Of a stretch of 64,000 bases of DNA, positions 1-8,238 are shown in pieces. The notes under the pieces are model-generated. The model ran no database searches. It had not been told where the DNA came from and was given only the letters and a program-made list of their open reading frames with translations. The position numbers were made by a program, and so were the translations under genes. The stretch spans positions 930,001 to 994,000 of the forward strand of contig JADJOC010000009.1 in NCBI GenBank assembly GCA_016713965.1, in the 5' to 3' direction. Source of the DNA: Chitinophagaceae bacterium. GTDB taxonomy: Bacteria; Bacteroidota; Bacteroidia; Chitinophagales; Chitinophagaceae. The stretch's first letter is position 1. Each line of letters starts with the position of its first letter.

Positions 1-48
1 CGAGAATAAGCCTGTTCGTCAGCGCACAGGTCAAATTGGTGTAATAAA

Positions 49-80
49 TTTGTATAGTTTTATTTTAACTTCTACTTTAG
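49..80 (+). promoter_or_regulatory. Possible Bacteroidota-type promoter for the peptide precursor
   Basis: A TTTG at 49-52 is followed 20 bases later by TACTTTAG at 73-80, one mismatch from the Bacteroidota -7 consensus TAnnTTTG. It lies 28 bases before the start codon at 108. The match is imperfect and AT-rich DNA gives chance hits, so this is only a candidate. Confidence 0.35.
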
Positions 81-107
81 CGGCATTAATAAAAAAAACT
101 AATAATT

Positions 108-278
108 ATGAAACAAGAAGTTACAAAACCAGCTAAAAAGAAACTAGAGTTAAAGAAAAGCACGATTACTAAGTTTGTATTGAATGATCAACAATTGAAA
201 ATAATGATCGGCGGAAATAAAACAGGTAAGGGTGATGAGTCATGCGGACATGGTATTTGTGGGGGGCTTGAAAATTAG
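108..278 (+). CDS. Double-glycine leader peptide, class I lanthipeptide/RiPP-precursor-like (56 aa)
   Basis: A small gene encoding 56 residues. The N-terminal half is charged and leader-like, with the series KKLELKKSTITKF then LNDQQLKIMIGG, closely resembling the leader of Bacteroidota natural-product precursors (TIGR04149/class I lanthipeptide type: lysine-rich KKLxLxKxTI, an LNDxxL segment and a terminal GG). Cleavage after the GG at residues 35-36 would release a 20-residue core with two cysteines (CGHGIC), one Ser and one Thr. The function of the core is unknown. No LanB, LanC, radical-SAM enzyme or peptidase-containing ABC exporter is visible in the window, but the upstream side is cut by the window edge. 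The next genes downstream are an S41 peptidase remnant and a LytS-type kinase. Family assignment is by leader pattern only; a chance ORF is unlikely given the motif. Confidence 0.7.
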   Translation: MKQEVTKPAKKKLELKKSTITKFVLNDQQLKIMIGGNKTGKGDESCGHGICGGLEN

Positions 279-303
279 ACATAAATCTTAGGAGTGTAAC
301 TAT

Positions 304-394
304 AGCTGTTTCGAAGCATTAACTTATTATAGATTGTCATTGAGACATTTATTCCCAATTGAATCAGGATATGAATATTGTTTTCGAAACAGCT
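304..394. repeat. 12-bp perfect inverted repeat between precursor and S41 gene
   Basis: AGCTGTTTCGAA at 304-315 is exactly complemented by TTCGAAACAGCT at 383-394, with a 67-base AT-rich loop. It lies between the stop of the peptide gene and the start of the S41 gene at 418. It could fold in RNA and attenuate read-through, or be a protein-binding pair. No T-run follows, so it is not a standard terminator. Confidence 0.6.
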
Positions 395-1537
395 TTGAAA
401 TAATTATAAACTGATATATGACAAAAGTATTTATTCTAATTTTCGCATTAGTTTTTTTAACTAAAGTAAATGGGCAACAAAATAAAACTTATATACAAGA
501 TTTAAATTTTATACAACAGAAAATTAAAAATAACTATCCGGCTTATTCAGAGAAGTTGCATTCTAGTTATAAAAAACTGTTATTTAATTCTGAAAAGAAA
601 ATATATAAATCCCAAGACTCGATATTTAATTTTCATCAGTTAATTAATCCAGTATTGTTTTTTAAAGATTTACATTTAAGATTATCAAGCGTAAAGCCTA
701 TTATTTTTGATAGTTTTTTTGTAATAATAAGTTACAAGAAATTCAAACTAAATTTACTACTACAAGAAATTCTAAGCTTACTAATGGATATTGGAAATCT
801 GACTATAATGATTGCATTATTTATATTCAAGATGGAGAAAAGAATAAAGACATTTGGTTAGAAGGTGTTGTAGTTGAAGCAACAAATAAAAATGTAAAGC
901 CAGGCAGCATAAAGTTTTATATATCAAGAAATAAGGTAGACAAATATTATACTACTAATTATATAACTCCAAAGGGGATTATGACTGGCATATTTTCTTA
1001 CTTTTTGTCCGAAGATACTTTAGTAACAGGGCTTCAATATAAATGGTATAAAATAAAAGATTATCAGCCTCAGTATTTACAAAAGTTGATTCTTGTAGAA
1101 GATAAGATATCGTTAACTAAAATAGACACAAATTTTATTATTATTAAAATTCCAAGATCTGATTTCCAAGCTAAGCATATAGTAGATAGTTTGGTAGAAT
1201 CAAATAAAGAAGTTCTTGGAAAGATTCCAAATTTAATTATTGATATACGAAATAATACGGGAGGCACTTGGGCTGTCTATAAATCATTATTTCCATATAT
1301 ATATACTAATCCCATGGTTGGAGGAGAGCAAATGCGTAAATGTTCTAATGATTTTATTGAAAAACAGAAAGAAGCTGTTAAGTTAGATAAAAAGATTCAA
1401 CTTTGTATCAATTTCTATCGGAAGATGAGGCAACATTAGATAGTATGATAAAGTATAGGGGATCTTATCAATATTTAACACCTGATACAATTCAATTCGA
1501 CTCTGCAAAAGTTTATCCTCAAAAAATTATAATACTA

Positions 1538-2557
1538 ACGTGTTGTGCTATTAAAAACTCAAAGCATGTTTGATTTGAGCTAATTTTTTTCCATTTAAAT
1601 GGTTAATCCAATGCAAAATCGACATGGAAGACAGTTTTGAAGCCAATCTTACAGCCAAACCCTCATAAGATTTTGCATAATTACGTTTCAAATTGAATTG
1701 ATCGCACATTTGTGCAAAAAATGTTTCAACCATTTGTCTTTTCGATTTGTACTTTTAGGATATTTTTGTAATCATGTTGATTGTTCCTAAAAAGGTACTT
1801 TTAATGTTACTTTATACTGTTCAAATAAATCCATTTGTAAGGTCTTTGATATATAGGCCCTATCGCCAAGCATCTTCTTTTCTGTTGGCAAATTTTTTAC
1901 CTGTTTCAGGAAATTAATATCATGTACATTCGCTTTTGTAATACCACTTTGTTGAACTACTCCATTATCAAAAATTATGACATGTAGTTTGTAACCAATA
2001 AACCAGCCTTTGTTAACAGCACTCCACCCTTTGGCCGGAGCCGTTTCATATGATTTTGAAATGATTTGAACCTTTTTTCTCTTGCCATTTTTACAACAGG
2101 AACAGGAATGCTGTCTACAATCATTGCCTGGCTTTGATTTGCAAGCTTAGACGATATATGTTCCTGCACCTCAATGATGAATGGTGCCAGCCGTTTTCTT
2201 CTTCTATTAAAACGGCTTCGATCTATTAAATTCGGAAAGTATGAAGCATAATCTTTTTTTAATTTACTCCATAACAAATTTTCAGAATCAATACTTAATG
2301 CCTCCATACAACAAGCCAATGAAACGATTTCCAGGTCATTCATTTTGGGGCGCACAGGATAAACCTGAAAATTTGTTTTATAACCCGTTTCATTTTTAAA
2401 AAGATCTTTGCAAATGCCGTAGAATTTGCTGAAATTTGTTCGGATGTTGTGCATATTGTTTAGAAAGTTTAGTCACTTACCTAGACAACTTCACAACATC
2501 TTTTTATTCAAATTAGTACAACTTTATTTATTAACATTTGTTAATAGCACAACACGT
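1538..2557 (-). mobile_element. IS982-family insertion sequence (1020 bp) inside the S41 gene
   Basis: The ends form an inverted repeat: GTGTTGTGCTATTAA from 1540 and its complement TTAATAGCACAACAC at 2541-2555, extendable outwards by A-C and G-T. A TA dinucleotide flanks both sides (1536-1537 and 2558-2559). Removing the element plus one TA restores the peptidase reading frame straight through KIIIL to TNYRCISASEM. The transposase lies on the minus strand. The TA duplication is short for IS982, whose duplications are often longer, so the exact ends may differ by a base or two. Confidence 0.85.
1551..2454 (-). pseudogene. IS982-family transposase, frameshifted
   Basis: Starts at 2454 with MHNIRTNFSKFYGICKDLF. 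It shows the IS982-type block PKMNDLEIVSLACCMEALSIDSENLLW, then FNRRRKRLAPFI and the catalytic-domain segment MIVDSIPVPVVKMAR (first Asp of the DDE triad). The C-terminal portion, in another frame at 1733-1551, reads VETFFAQMCDQFNLKRNYAKS, matching the Glu-containing end of the family. The joined length (about 300 aa) is normal for IS982. At least two frame breaks lie between 1733 and 1975, so as read the enzyme is dead unless these are sequencing errors. Confidence 0.8.
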
Positions 2558-2859
2558 TAATAATAACTAATTACCGATGTATAAGTGCCTCTGAAATGTT
2601 TATAAAGTTTTGTCAACAAAGTAAAAAAACTATAATAGCAGGAGAAAAAACTTGGGGTGCTATAGATAATGTTGGTGTTATTGCTTTTGATAGCCCATCA
2701 GGTAATGTAAAGCTTTATATTCCTAGAGCGAAGAATTTTTATAAAAAAATCTTTTGCTCGATTTTATTGGTATTTCCCCTAATATAAATATTCCATCAAC
2801 AGAGACTGATTGGTATAAATTTGTAATTACTTATTTGAAGAATAAAAATTAGTTAGGAT

Positions 2860-3495
2860 ATGTATAAGCCTATAAAACTTTTTTTTTCAAAGTATATAAG
2901 CCACATATTTTTCTGGAGTTGTTATGTTTTATATGTCTTTTTATTAGAGATATGGGCAGATCCTAAAAATAAGTTTTTAGATATTTTATTTGCTAATATT
3001 TGTCAAATTTATGCTTTTTTCATATCTCTATATTTGTATAAACTTATTGACCAAAAAAAATGGATATTAGGAGTTATGTGTCTTTGCGCTAGTTTTATTG
3101 GTTGCTGGATATTACGATATATATATTGGCAGTATCTACTTGCTTTGATAGATATAGTTCCATTTACACCTTATAAATTTCCAGTATTTACTAGAATAGT
3201 AATAAGGGCATTTGTAATTTTCTCCATCTACGCCCTCGGTTACTTTTTTGCCCAGCGTTCTATAAAAAGACAAAAACAACTCCGTTTGGCAGAGCAGCAA
3301 CAGGCAGAAACCCAGCAAGCCAAACTCGAAATTGAAAATCAAAATCTTCGCTTGCAGGAAGATTTGCTCCAATCAGAAAACAACTTTCTCCGGGCACAGA
3401 TAAATCCACATTTTTTATATAACTGCCTCAACTTTTTTTATTCGGAAACCTTTCAAAATAATCCCAATGCAGCCGAAGGCATACTGATGCTGTCA
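2860..3495 (+). pseudogene. LytS-type membrane histidine kinase, truncated by IS3 element
   Basis: Begins at 2860, eight bases after the S41 stop. The first 130 residues contain about four hydrophobic helices, then a glutamine-rich coiled coil (about residues 142-175). The His_kinase motif follows at about 180-190: LRAQINPHFLYNCLNFF, whose His is the expected phosphoacceptor of LytS/YpdA-type kinases. The coding sequence stops matching the family after GILMLS, exactly where the IS3 element begins at 3496; the next residues are element sequence. The ATPase domain is missing. The cognate LytTR regulator is not visible. Position suggests it sensed something for the peptide/S41 locus (inference). 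Confidence 0.75.
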
Positions 3496-3559
3496 TGTAG
3501 GCTTCCCATTTTTAGTACGGTTCAAAAGTAGAATAATTTATCATTATAGTTGTTTTCGT

Positions 3560-3621
3560 TCAACCTATTGGGCGTAGTAAGCGGAGGCGTAGCCGTAGCG
3601 TAACGCAGCCCAATAGGTTGA
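3560..3621. repeat. 14-bp inverted repeat with GC-rich loop at the 3' end of the IS3 transposase
   Basis: TCAACCTATTGGGC (3560-3573) is perfectly complemented by GCCCAATAGGTTGA (3608-3621). The 34-base loop is GC-rich and unlike the AT-rich surroundings. It lies inside the left end of the IS3 element, just past the transposase C-terminus, and could act as a transcription-terminating hairpin or be an inserted palindromic element. Confidence 0.65.
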
Positions 3622-3796
3622 TTGTTTTTTTTCTCTATATATTTTTGGTGACAGGCCATTAAGAGGGCATCATGGGGTCTGGTACAATTATAATCATCTA
3701 CCCACGTTTGTGTTACCTCCTTATCTCATCAATGCTGTCAAACAGATAAGCATCTAATACAGATTCCCTGTATGTTTTATTAAAACGTTCTACATA
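3622..3796 (-). pseudogene. IS3-family transposase OrfB, C-terminal part (cut off by nested IS)
   Basis: Read on the minus strand from 3796, this gives VERFNKTYRESVLDAYLF, then DSIDEI, then (after a frame change near 3720) a segment ending in DDYNCTRPHDALNGLSP. This is the standard IS3 end with the catalytic Glu in YVERFNKTYRE. It is separated from the rest of the integrase by the element at 3797-5243. Joined across the 6-bp duplication the sequence reads PTQNAYVERFNKTYRE without a gap. Confidence 0.75.
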
Positions 3797-5243
3797 GTCG
3801 ATCCTCAAAAAGTCATTTTTACTTTGGGACAAAATCAGTTGAGTATAAAAGTTAAAGAAGCGAAGCAATTTTAAGGCCCAAAAAAATAAATTCTACTTTC
3901 CATTTATTCATCATTCTTTTAAAATTCATTGCTGCAGCCGCTAATATTACATTGATTGCATCTCCAACTGTACCTTTGAGGTAATTTCTGCTCATTCTAT
4001 AATCGTGTTTTAAATGCCCTATTACAGGCTCTATTGCCGCTCTGCGTTTATGTCTTTTGCGTTTGGTTTGAGTAATGTCCTTATCTGGCTTTGGTGTGTG
4101 TAATGCAGTATTGTTAATCATTTTAGGCCCCCGGTACCCCTGTCTAAAAAACATTTTTAGCCTCTTTGTCCATCAGCCTTCATATTGTTCTAATACTGCC
4201 GGTAGTGTTTTTGAGTCATGCAGGGATTCTGTAAAATTTAATGCCCCAACAATTACACCGCTACTTTGTGTTACTAAAAAAGAAGCTTTGCTGCCAAACT
4301 CAAATCTTTTATGCTCTTTGCCTTTAGTGTAGCATTTTACATCGGGTTCATGAAGACTGTAAACTTTACCGCTATCGCTTCTCTTTTGTGCTAATACTGT
4401 TTTAAACAATGATAAATGTGTTGCATACCGGTTTAAACTATCGGCAGTAAGTTTGCGTTCAAGCTCCCGTACTAACCTGCCTGCTATTGTTTTAATTTTT
4501 TTACCAGCTTTCCTTGCTTTGCCTGCGCCGTCTTTGTTTTTCTTAAAACGCTGAACAGTGCTTAGTTTTTTTATCGTGAACTTATAACTCTGTCTTAGTT
4601 CCAGGCTTTCTTTTAGGGCTATGGCCTGACATTTTACAATTATCTTTTTGTACAGCTTATCATCGGTTGGATAGGTGATATTTTTTTCCTGTACAGTGGT
4701 ATCCCCACTCAAATTATCATCATCGGCATCTTTACCATTGATACGGATACTTTCTTTAAAAATCAATTCTGCCCCAGCTTCTCCAATTCGTTTTCTAAAT
4801 TCTACTAACTCTGTAGCCACACAAGGTGGTTTTACAGAAAATAATTTTTCTCCGCCAAAGTATTGATAATAGGCATTTTCCGCCCATTGCTCTACTACAC
4901 TTTGGTCACTTAAATTGCGGACTTGCTTTAAAATCAGCAACGATACCATTAACCGGATAGGCTTGGCTGGTTTGCCCTGGGTTTGCACTGTAATGTTTTT
5001 TAAAAGCTTCTTCAAACACATTCCAATCAATCCTGTTTGCCAGTATATAAAGCGGATGAGAATGATTCAACTGCTCTTCAAAACTGCTGTAAAACCAATT
5101 TGTGCATTGTTTTTTGCTTTGCTAACATGATACAAATTTGCAAGATTTTTAAGCTTCTTTATACTTTTCCTGCAGATTTATTTATCCATAATTGTGTATA
5201 AATTATGAATGGTAAAGGATTGTAGGGCTTTTTGAGGAACGAC
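3797..5243 (-). mobile_element. IS5-like insertion sequence (1447 bp) nested in the IS3 transposase
   Basis: The ends are inverted repeats: GTCGATCCTCAAAAAG from 3797 and GTCGTTCCTCAAAAAG read inward from 5243, one mismatch in 16. A 6-bp direct repeat TACATA flanks them (3791-3796 and 5244-5249). Excising the element and one TACATA restores the IS3 integrase reading frame exactly. The insertion is therefore younger than the IS3. It encodes a DDE transposase on the minus strand. Confidence 0.9.
3852..5128 (-). pseudogene. IS5-family DDE transposase, frameshifted
   Basis: Starts at about 5128 and runs in pieces. The N-terminal segment (SSFEEQLNHSHPLYILANRI) is in one frame. The main body at 5030-4173 contains KPIRLMVSLLILKQVRNLSD, the YFGGEKLFSVKPPC block and DTTVQEKNITYPTDDKLY (catalytic Asp region of IS5 enzymes). 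The C-terminus at 4154-3852 contains KRRAAIEPVIGHLKHDYRM, the E-containing C1 motif. Breaks lie near 5030 and 4165. Joined length of about 420 aa suits the family. As read the enzyme is not intact, although the insertion with its clean duplication looks recent, so homopolymer sequencing error is a fair alternative. Confidence 0.8.
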
Positions 5244-6148
5244 TACATAGGCATTTTGAGTAGGCTTGCCAGGTTGTATGTATTTAAATTCGATCTCATT
5301 AGCCACGCTCCATTGCCTGGACAACTTAGCTACGAACTCAGGCCCATTGTCCATGCGTATTTTTTGAGGTTTGCCATAACGGTTGATTAGATGTTTAAGC
5401 ACCCAGATCACCCGGCTACTCTTTAAAGAATAATCAGTTTCAATAAATAATATTTCCCTATTATAGTCATCTATTACATTAAAGAGCGGAACTTGGTACC
5501 ATTGCTAAGGGCATCACTCATAAAATCTATGCTCCAGGTTTGAGTAAAATAATCAGGCTTGCTTAATGGTTCCTTTACTCTTGCAGCAAGACGTTTCTTT
5601 ACCTTACGGCGCAAGGGCAGGCCCATCTTTTATACACCCTGTGCAACCTCTTATGGTTAATAACCGTCCCTGTATTCCTGATGCGGTAGTAACATTTCCA
5701 AAAACCTTCTACCGGGTTCTGTTTTGCAAGGTTTTCCAGTTGTACCATAACCGTTACATCATCTTTTATACTTGTATAACACAGACTGCTGCGGCTTAGC
5801 TTTAATAAACGACACGCCTTGCTGATGTCTTTTGGCCGCTCTTTGCGCATATCAACAATAATCATTCTTTTATCGCAAGGCTTTAAAGCTTTTTTTTCGA
5901 TGACGTATTTGGCAGTGTCAAGCTCCATCGCAAGGTTGGCATACATTTTTTTAACCGGGCATTTTCTTCTTCCAGTTCCTTAATCCGCTTCAGCTCAGTT
6001 GCTTCCATGCCGCCATAACGCTGCCGCCATTTATACAACGATGCTTTGCTTACACCATGATCACGGGTGATCTCTTCGGCGCTTTTACCGTTATCAAAAT
6101 CTTTGAGGATGCCTGCTATCTGGGCAGGACTAAATTGACTTTTTTCAT
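5244..6148 (-). pseudogene. IS3-family transposase OrfA/OrfB, N-terminal and catalytic core
   Basis: From 6148 on the minus strand (allowing one A-run correction) the product begins [18 protein letters not shown] with a helix-turn-helix ([18 protein letters not shown]) and a coiled coil ([17 protein letters not shown]). The frame changes at a run of seven A's near 5950, giving [20 protein letters not shown] minus-one slip there joins the frames as in programmed IS3 frameshifting, or an A was lost. The integrase core follows: WSIDFMSDAL (first Asp), RMDNGPEF (second Asp) and [13 protein letters not shown], where the nested element interrupts it. Further breaks near 5600 and 5480 fit homopolymer errors. 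Confidence 0.78.
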
Positions 6149-6218
6149 TGTTTTACGTTTTTAAAGTTACAAATTTTGTCTACTTTTAAAACGTACTATT
6201 TTCAGGGGAGCTTACACT

Positions 6219-6305
6219 AAGAGTTATGAGAGACTTTCTAATACTGCTGAAACAATTACTGAAATCTCTGCTATCCGATTAATGTTAAAACAATTTGACA
6301 CTTAA
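6219..6305 (+). pseudogene. Possible C-terminal fragment of another transposase
   Basis: Immediately right of the IS3 element an open segment reads SYERLSNTAETITEISAIRLM and ends at 6303-6305. It does not continue the kinase on the left side. The pattern YERL...A..RLMLK resembles the last residues of some IS5-type transposases (recalled, not searched). If so, the IS3 landed in or next to an older element, or a deletion removed the kinase's 3' half. Confidence 0.25.
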
Positions 6306-6331
6306 ATTCTTAAACAGTCTCTCAGGCGGAG

Positions 6332-6444
6332 AAAACGGGATGTAATCCCCGCTTGCAGACGGGGCAGGCTGTTTTGGGATGCCTTTTGTCGCCTGTCCCG
6401 TCCGAAGGCGGGAGTTCCTTTTTGGGCAAGCAAAAAAGAACAAT
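6332..6444 (+). repeat. Dispersed 112-bp intergenic repeat, copy 1
   Basis: Nearly identical (about 4 differences) to the inverted copy at 33203-33314. It contains internal GC-rich palindromes (CCCCGC...GCAGACGGGG and CCCGTCCGAAGGCGGG) and is far more GC-rich than its surroundings. A 71-codon open frame across its minus strand is a by-product and has no protein-like conservation that I recognise. Confidence 0.85.
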
Positions 6445-6572
6445 ATAATTAGAGAGTAGAAAATAGAATAGTTATTATAAAATTTATAAGTAATTAGCAA
6501 CTTGAATTAATTTATAACAGCACTTATAATTACTACAAATAAACGCTTTACCTTGCAGGGTAATTTATTTTA

Positions 6573-7955
6573 ATGAAAAGTAAAACATTATTTATACTAT
6601 TTCCAGGAATTGCCTTCTTTTATATCATCGCAATTTTAGGAAGCGGTTGTGCCCAGATAAGTGCTCCTACAGGCGGGCCAAGAGACAGCATACCCCCCCA
6701 ATTATTAAATGCATCTCCGGGTTTAAAAGCCGTTAATGTAAAAAGCAATAAAATCACTTTTTCTTTTAATGAATATATTGAAGTGCAAGATGTACAAAAT
6801 AATGTTTTAATATCGCCATTACCGGCAAAAACACCTAACATTAATTATAAATTAAAAACAGTAACGGTAAGTTTAAAAGATACACTTTTGCCAAATACTA
6901 CTTACTCCATAAATTTTGGCAATGCCATTAAAGATGTTAACGAAGGTAATATTTTACAAAATTTTACTTATGTTTTTTCCACAGGCAATATTATAGATTC
7001 GCTTATGCTGGATGGAAAAATAATTGTTGCCGAAACAGGAAAAACCGATAGCACTATTGTAGCTTTATTATATAAAAATGCCAATGATTCTGCGGTATAT
7101 AAGAGAAAACCTGATTATATAGCAAGGCCTGATGCCGGTGGTAATTTTAGTTTTAATAATTTATCGGCAGGCAAATATAAAATTTATGCGCTTAAAGATG
7201 GGGATGGCAATAAATATTATAATTCTAAAACAGAGCTGTTTGCCTTTAACAATGAAGAGATCACTGTTTCTTCAAAAAATGAACCCGTTACATTGTATGC
7301 ATTTTCGGAAGAGAAAGACAATAAAAATTTTAGTAATGCTAAAACATCTCCGGAAAAAACTTTAAAATATACTTATACAGATGGTAAACAGGATTTATCT
7401 GCTGATTTTGAGCTTACATTTAATAACCCGGTAAAAAAATTAGAACCAGGAAAAATAATATTAACCGACTCTGCTTTTACTCCTATAGCAAATAGCAGTA
7501 TTGCATTAGACAGTACACACAAAAAAGTTGTCATCAAAACAAAATGGAAGCAGGCGGCTTATTATAATTTAATAATAAATAAAGATGCAGTAGCCGACTC
7601 TGCTAATAATTTTTTAGCAAAAACTGATACTTTACACTTTACAGCCAAAAGTGAAGCTGATTATGGAAATGTCATTTTAAGGTTCACGTCTTTAGACATT
7701 ACTCAAAAACCTGTATTGCAATTTATACAAAATGATGTGCTTAAAATGAGTTTTTCCCTTCTTTCCAATGAATGGAGCATGAAGTTATTTCCTCCTGGCG
7801 AATATGACATACGGATTTTATTAGATGCCAATAGTAATGGCAAATGGGATGCCGGAAATTACAGTAAAAAAATACAACCGGAAAGGGTAATTGTTATCAG
7901 CCAGAAATTATCAGTAAGGCCTGATTGGGATAATGAAACTGACATCAAGTTGTGA
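6573..7955 (+). CDS. Ig-like (Big_5/SbsA-type) domain lipoprotein
   Basis: A 460-residue exported protein. The N-terminus has a hydrophobic signal ending in LGSGCAQIS, a lipobox with the Cys at about residue 26, so it is probably an outer-membrane or surface lipoprotein. The region after it (PTGGPRDSIPPQLLNASP...KITFSFNEYIEVQD...LLPNTTYSINFGNAIKD) is the bacterial Ig-like domain found in many Bacteroidota lipoproteins. A second similar sandwich occupies residues 270-360, and the C-terminus has a calcium-binding-like repeat DANSNGKWDAGNY. The family is known structurally rather than enzymatically; its role is unknown, probably envelope or cell-surface. It stands alone, separated by about 280 bases from recR. 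Confidence 0.8.
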   Translation: MKSKTLFILFPGIAFFYIIAILGSGCAQISAPTGGPRDSIPPQLLNASPGLKAVNVKSNKITFSFNEYIEVQDVQNNVLISPLPAKTPNINYKLKTVTVSLKDTLLPNTTYSINFGNAIKDVNEGNILQNFTYVFSTGNIIDSLMLDGKIIVAETGKTDSTIVALLYKNANDSAVYKRKPDYIARPDAGGNFSFNNLSAGKYKIYALKDGDGNKYYNSKTELFAFNNEEITVSSKNEPVTLYAFSEEKDNKNFSNAKTSPEKTLKYTYTDGKQDLSADFELTFNNPVKKLEPGKIILTDSAFTPIANSSIALDSTHKKVVIKTKWKQAAYYNLIINKDAVADSANNFLAKTDTLHFTAKSEADYGNVILRFTSLDITQKPVLQFIQNDVLKMSFSLLSNEWSMKLFPPGEYDIRILLDANSNGKWDAGNYSKKIQPERVIVISQKLSVRPDWDNETDIKL

Positions 7956-8238
7956 GAGAGGTGAAATGTTTAATGAAATAATTTGTACTTGATATTGCAG
8001 TTTTATAAGTTTAAGTTTTAATTATTCGTATAATAAACATTCTTAGTCTAAAAGAATAAAATTAGGGAGTATTGATTTTCAATTTATTGCGGTAATTATT
8101 AATAATTATTTTTTGAGCAAATACCTAAAAAACTCATCCGCTTTTTCTACTTGTGTAAGATCGAGCATCATCTAATACATATATAACCCTCCAACATCTC
8201 ACATTTCAACATCTTAACCAATTACTTACCTTTGCACT
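7956..8238. other. Intergenic region without recognised gene
   Basis: AT-rich spacer between the Ig-like lipoprotein and recR. A minus-strand 21-codon fragment (8171-8106, MMLDLTQVEKADEFFRYLLKK) looks protein-like but is too short to assign and may be a gene remnant. No clear terminator or repeat is visible. Confidence 0.4.

Larger units (their letters stand above)
418..2852 (+). pseudogene. S41 family (tail-specific/CtpA-like) peptidase, disrupted by an IS and frameshifts
   Basis: Pieces in several frames join into one S41 serine peptidase. The signal-peptide-like start is MTKVFILIFALVFLTKVNG at 418. A middle segment at 981-1439 carries LIIDIRNNTGG, the usual strand and glycine turn before the catalytic core. 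After the insertion, CISASEMF (about 2577-2600) holds the expected catalytic Ser, followed by KTIIAGEKTWG. The C-terminus (GISPNINIPSTETDW, stop at 2850-2852) is in yet another frame. Frame changes are needed near 715, 1400 and 2750. An IS982-family element (1538-2557) sits just before the catalytic Ser, so the product cannot be active. It starts 140 bases after the double-glycine peptide gene. Proteolysis of that peptide is a possible original role, by position only. Confidence 0.75.
3496..6216 (-). mobile_element. IS3-family insertion sequence carrying a nested IS5-like element
   Basis: The outer ends are imperfect inverted repeats: TGTAGGCTTCCC at 3496 versus TGTAAGCTCCCC read inward from 6216. 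Both are followed by a shared TTTTAGTACG (aligned with a small shift) and an AAAAGTAGA. Inside, on the minus strand, are an IS3 OrfA helix-turn-helix and an OrfB rve integrase. Without the nested element (3797-5243 and one 6-bp duplication) the IS would be about 1.27 kb, normal for IS3. The flanking trinucleotides (TCA left, CTA right) do not match, so a target duplication is not seen. Confidence 0.85.

Noticed and set aside
1..107. An open segment in frame 2 before the peptide gene (reads VRQRTGQIGV, then hydrophobic residues)
   Set aside because: It is cut by the window edge, shows no recognised motif, and overlaps the promoter-like site and the start of the peptide gene. Could be a gene tail but cannot be supported.
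6285..6500. A 71-codon minus-strand frame covering the dispersed repeat
   Set aside because: It is a by-product of the GC-rich repeat; the other copy at 33203 has different frame content and no conserved product.
8106..8171. A 21-codon minus-strand ORF (MMLDLTQVEKADEFF...)
   Set aside because: Protein-like but too short, with no ribosome site or homologue I can name. Mentioned as possible remnant only.
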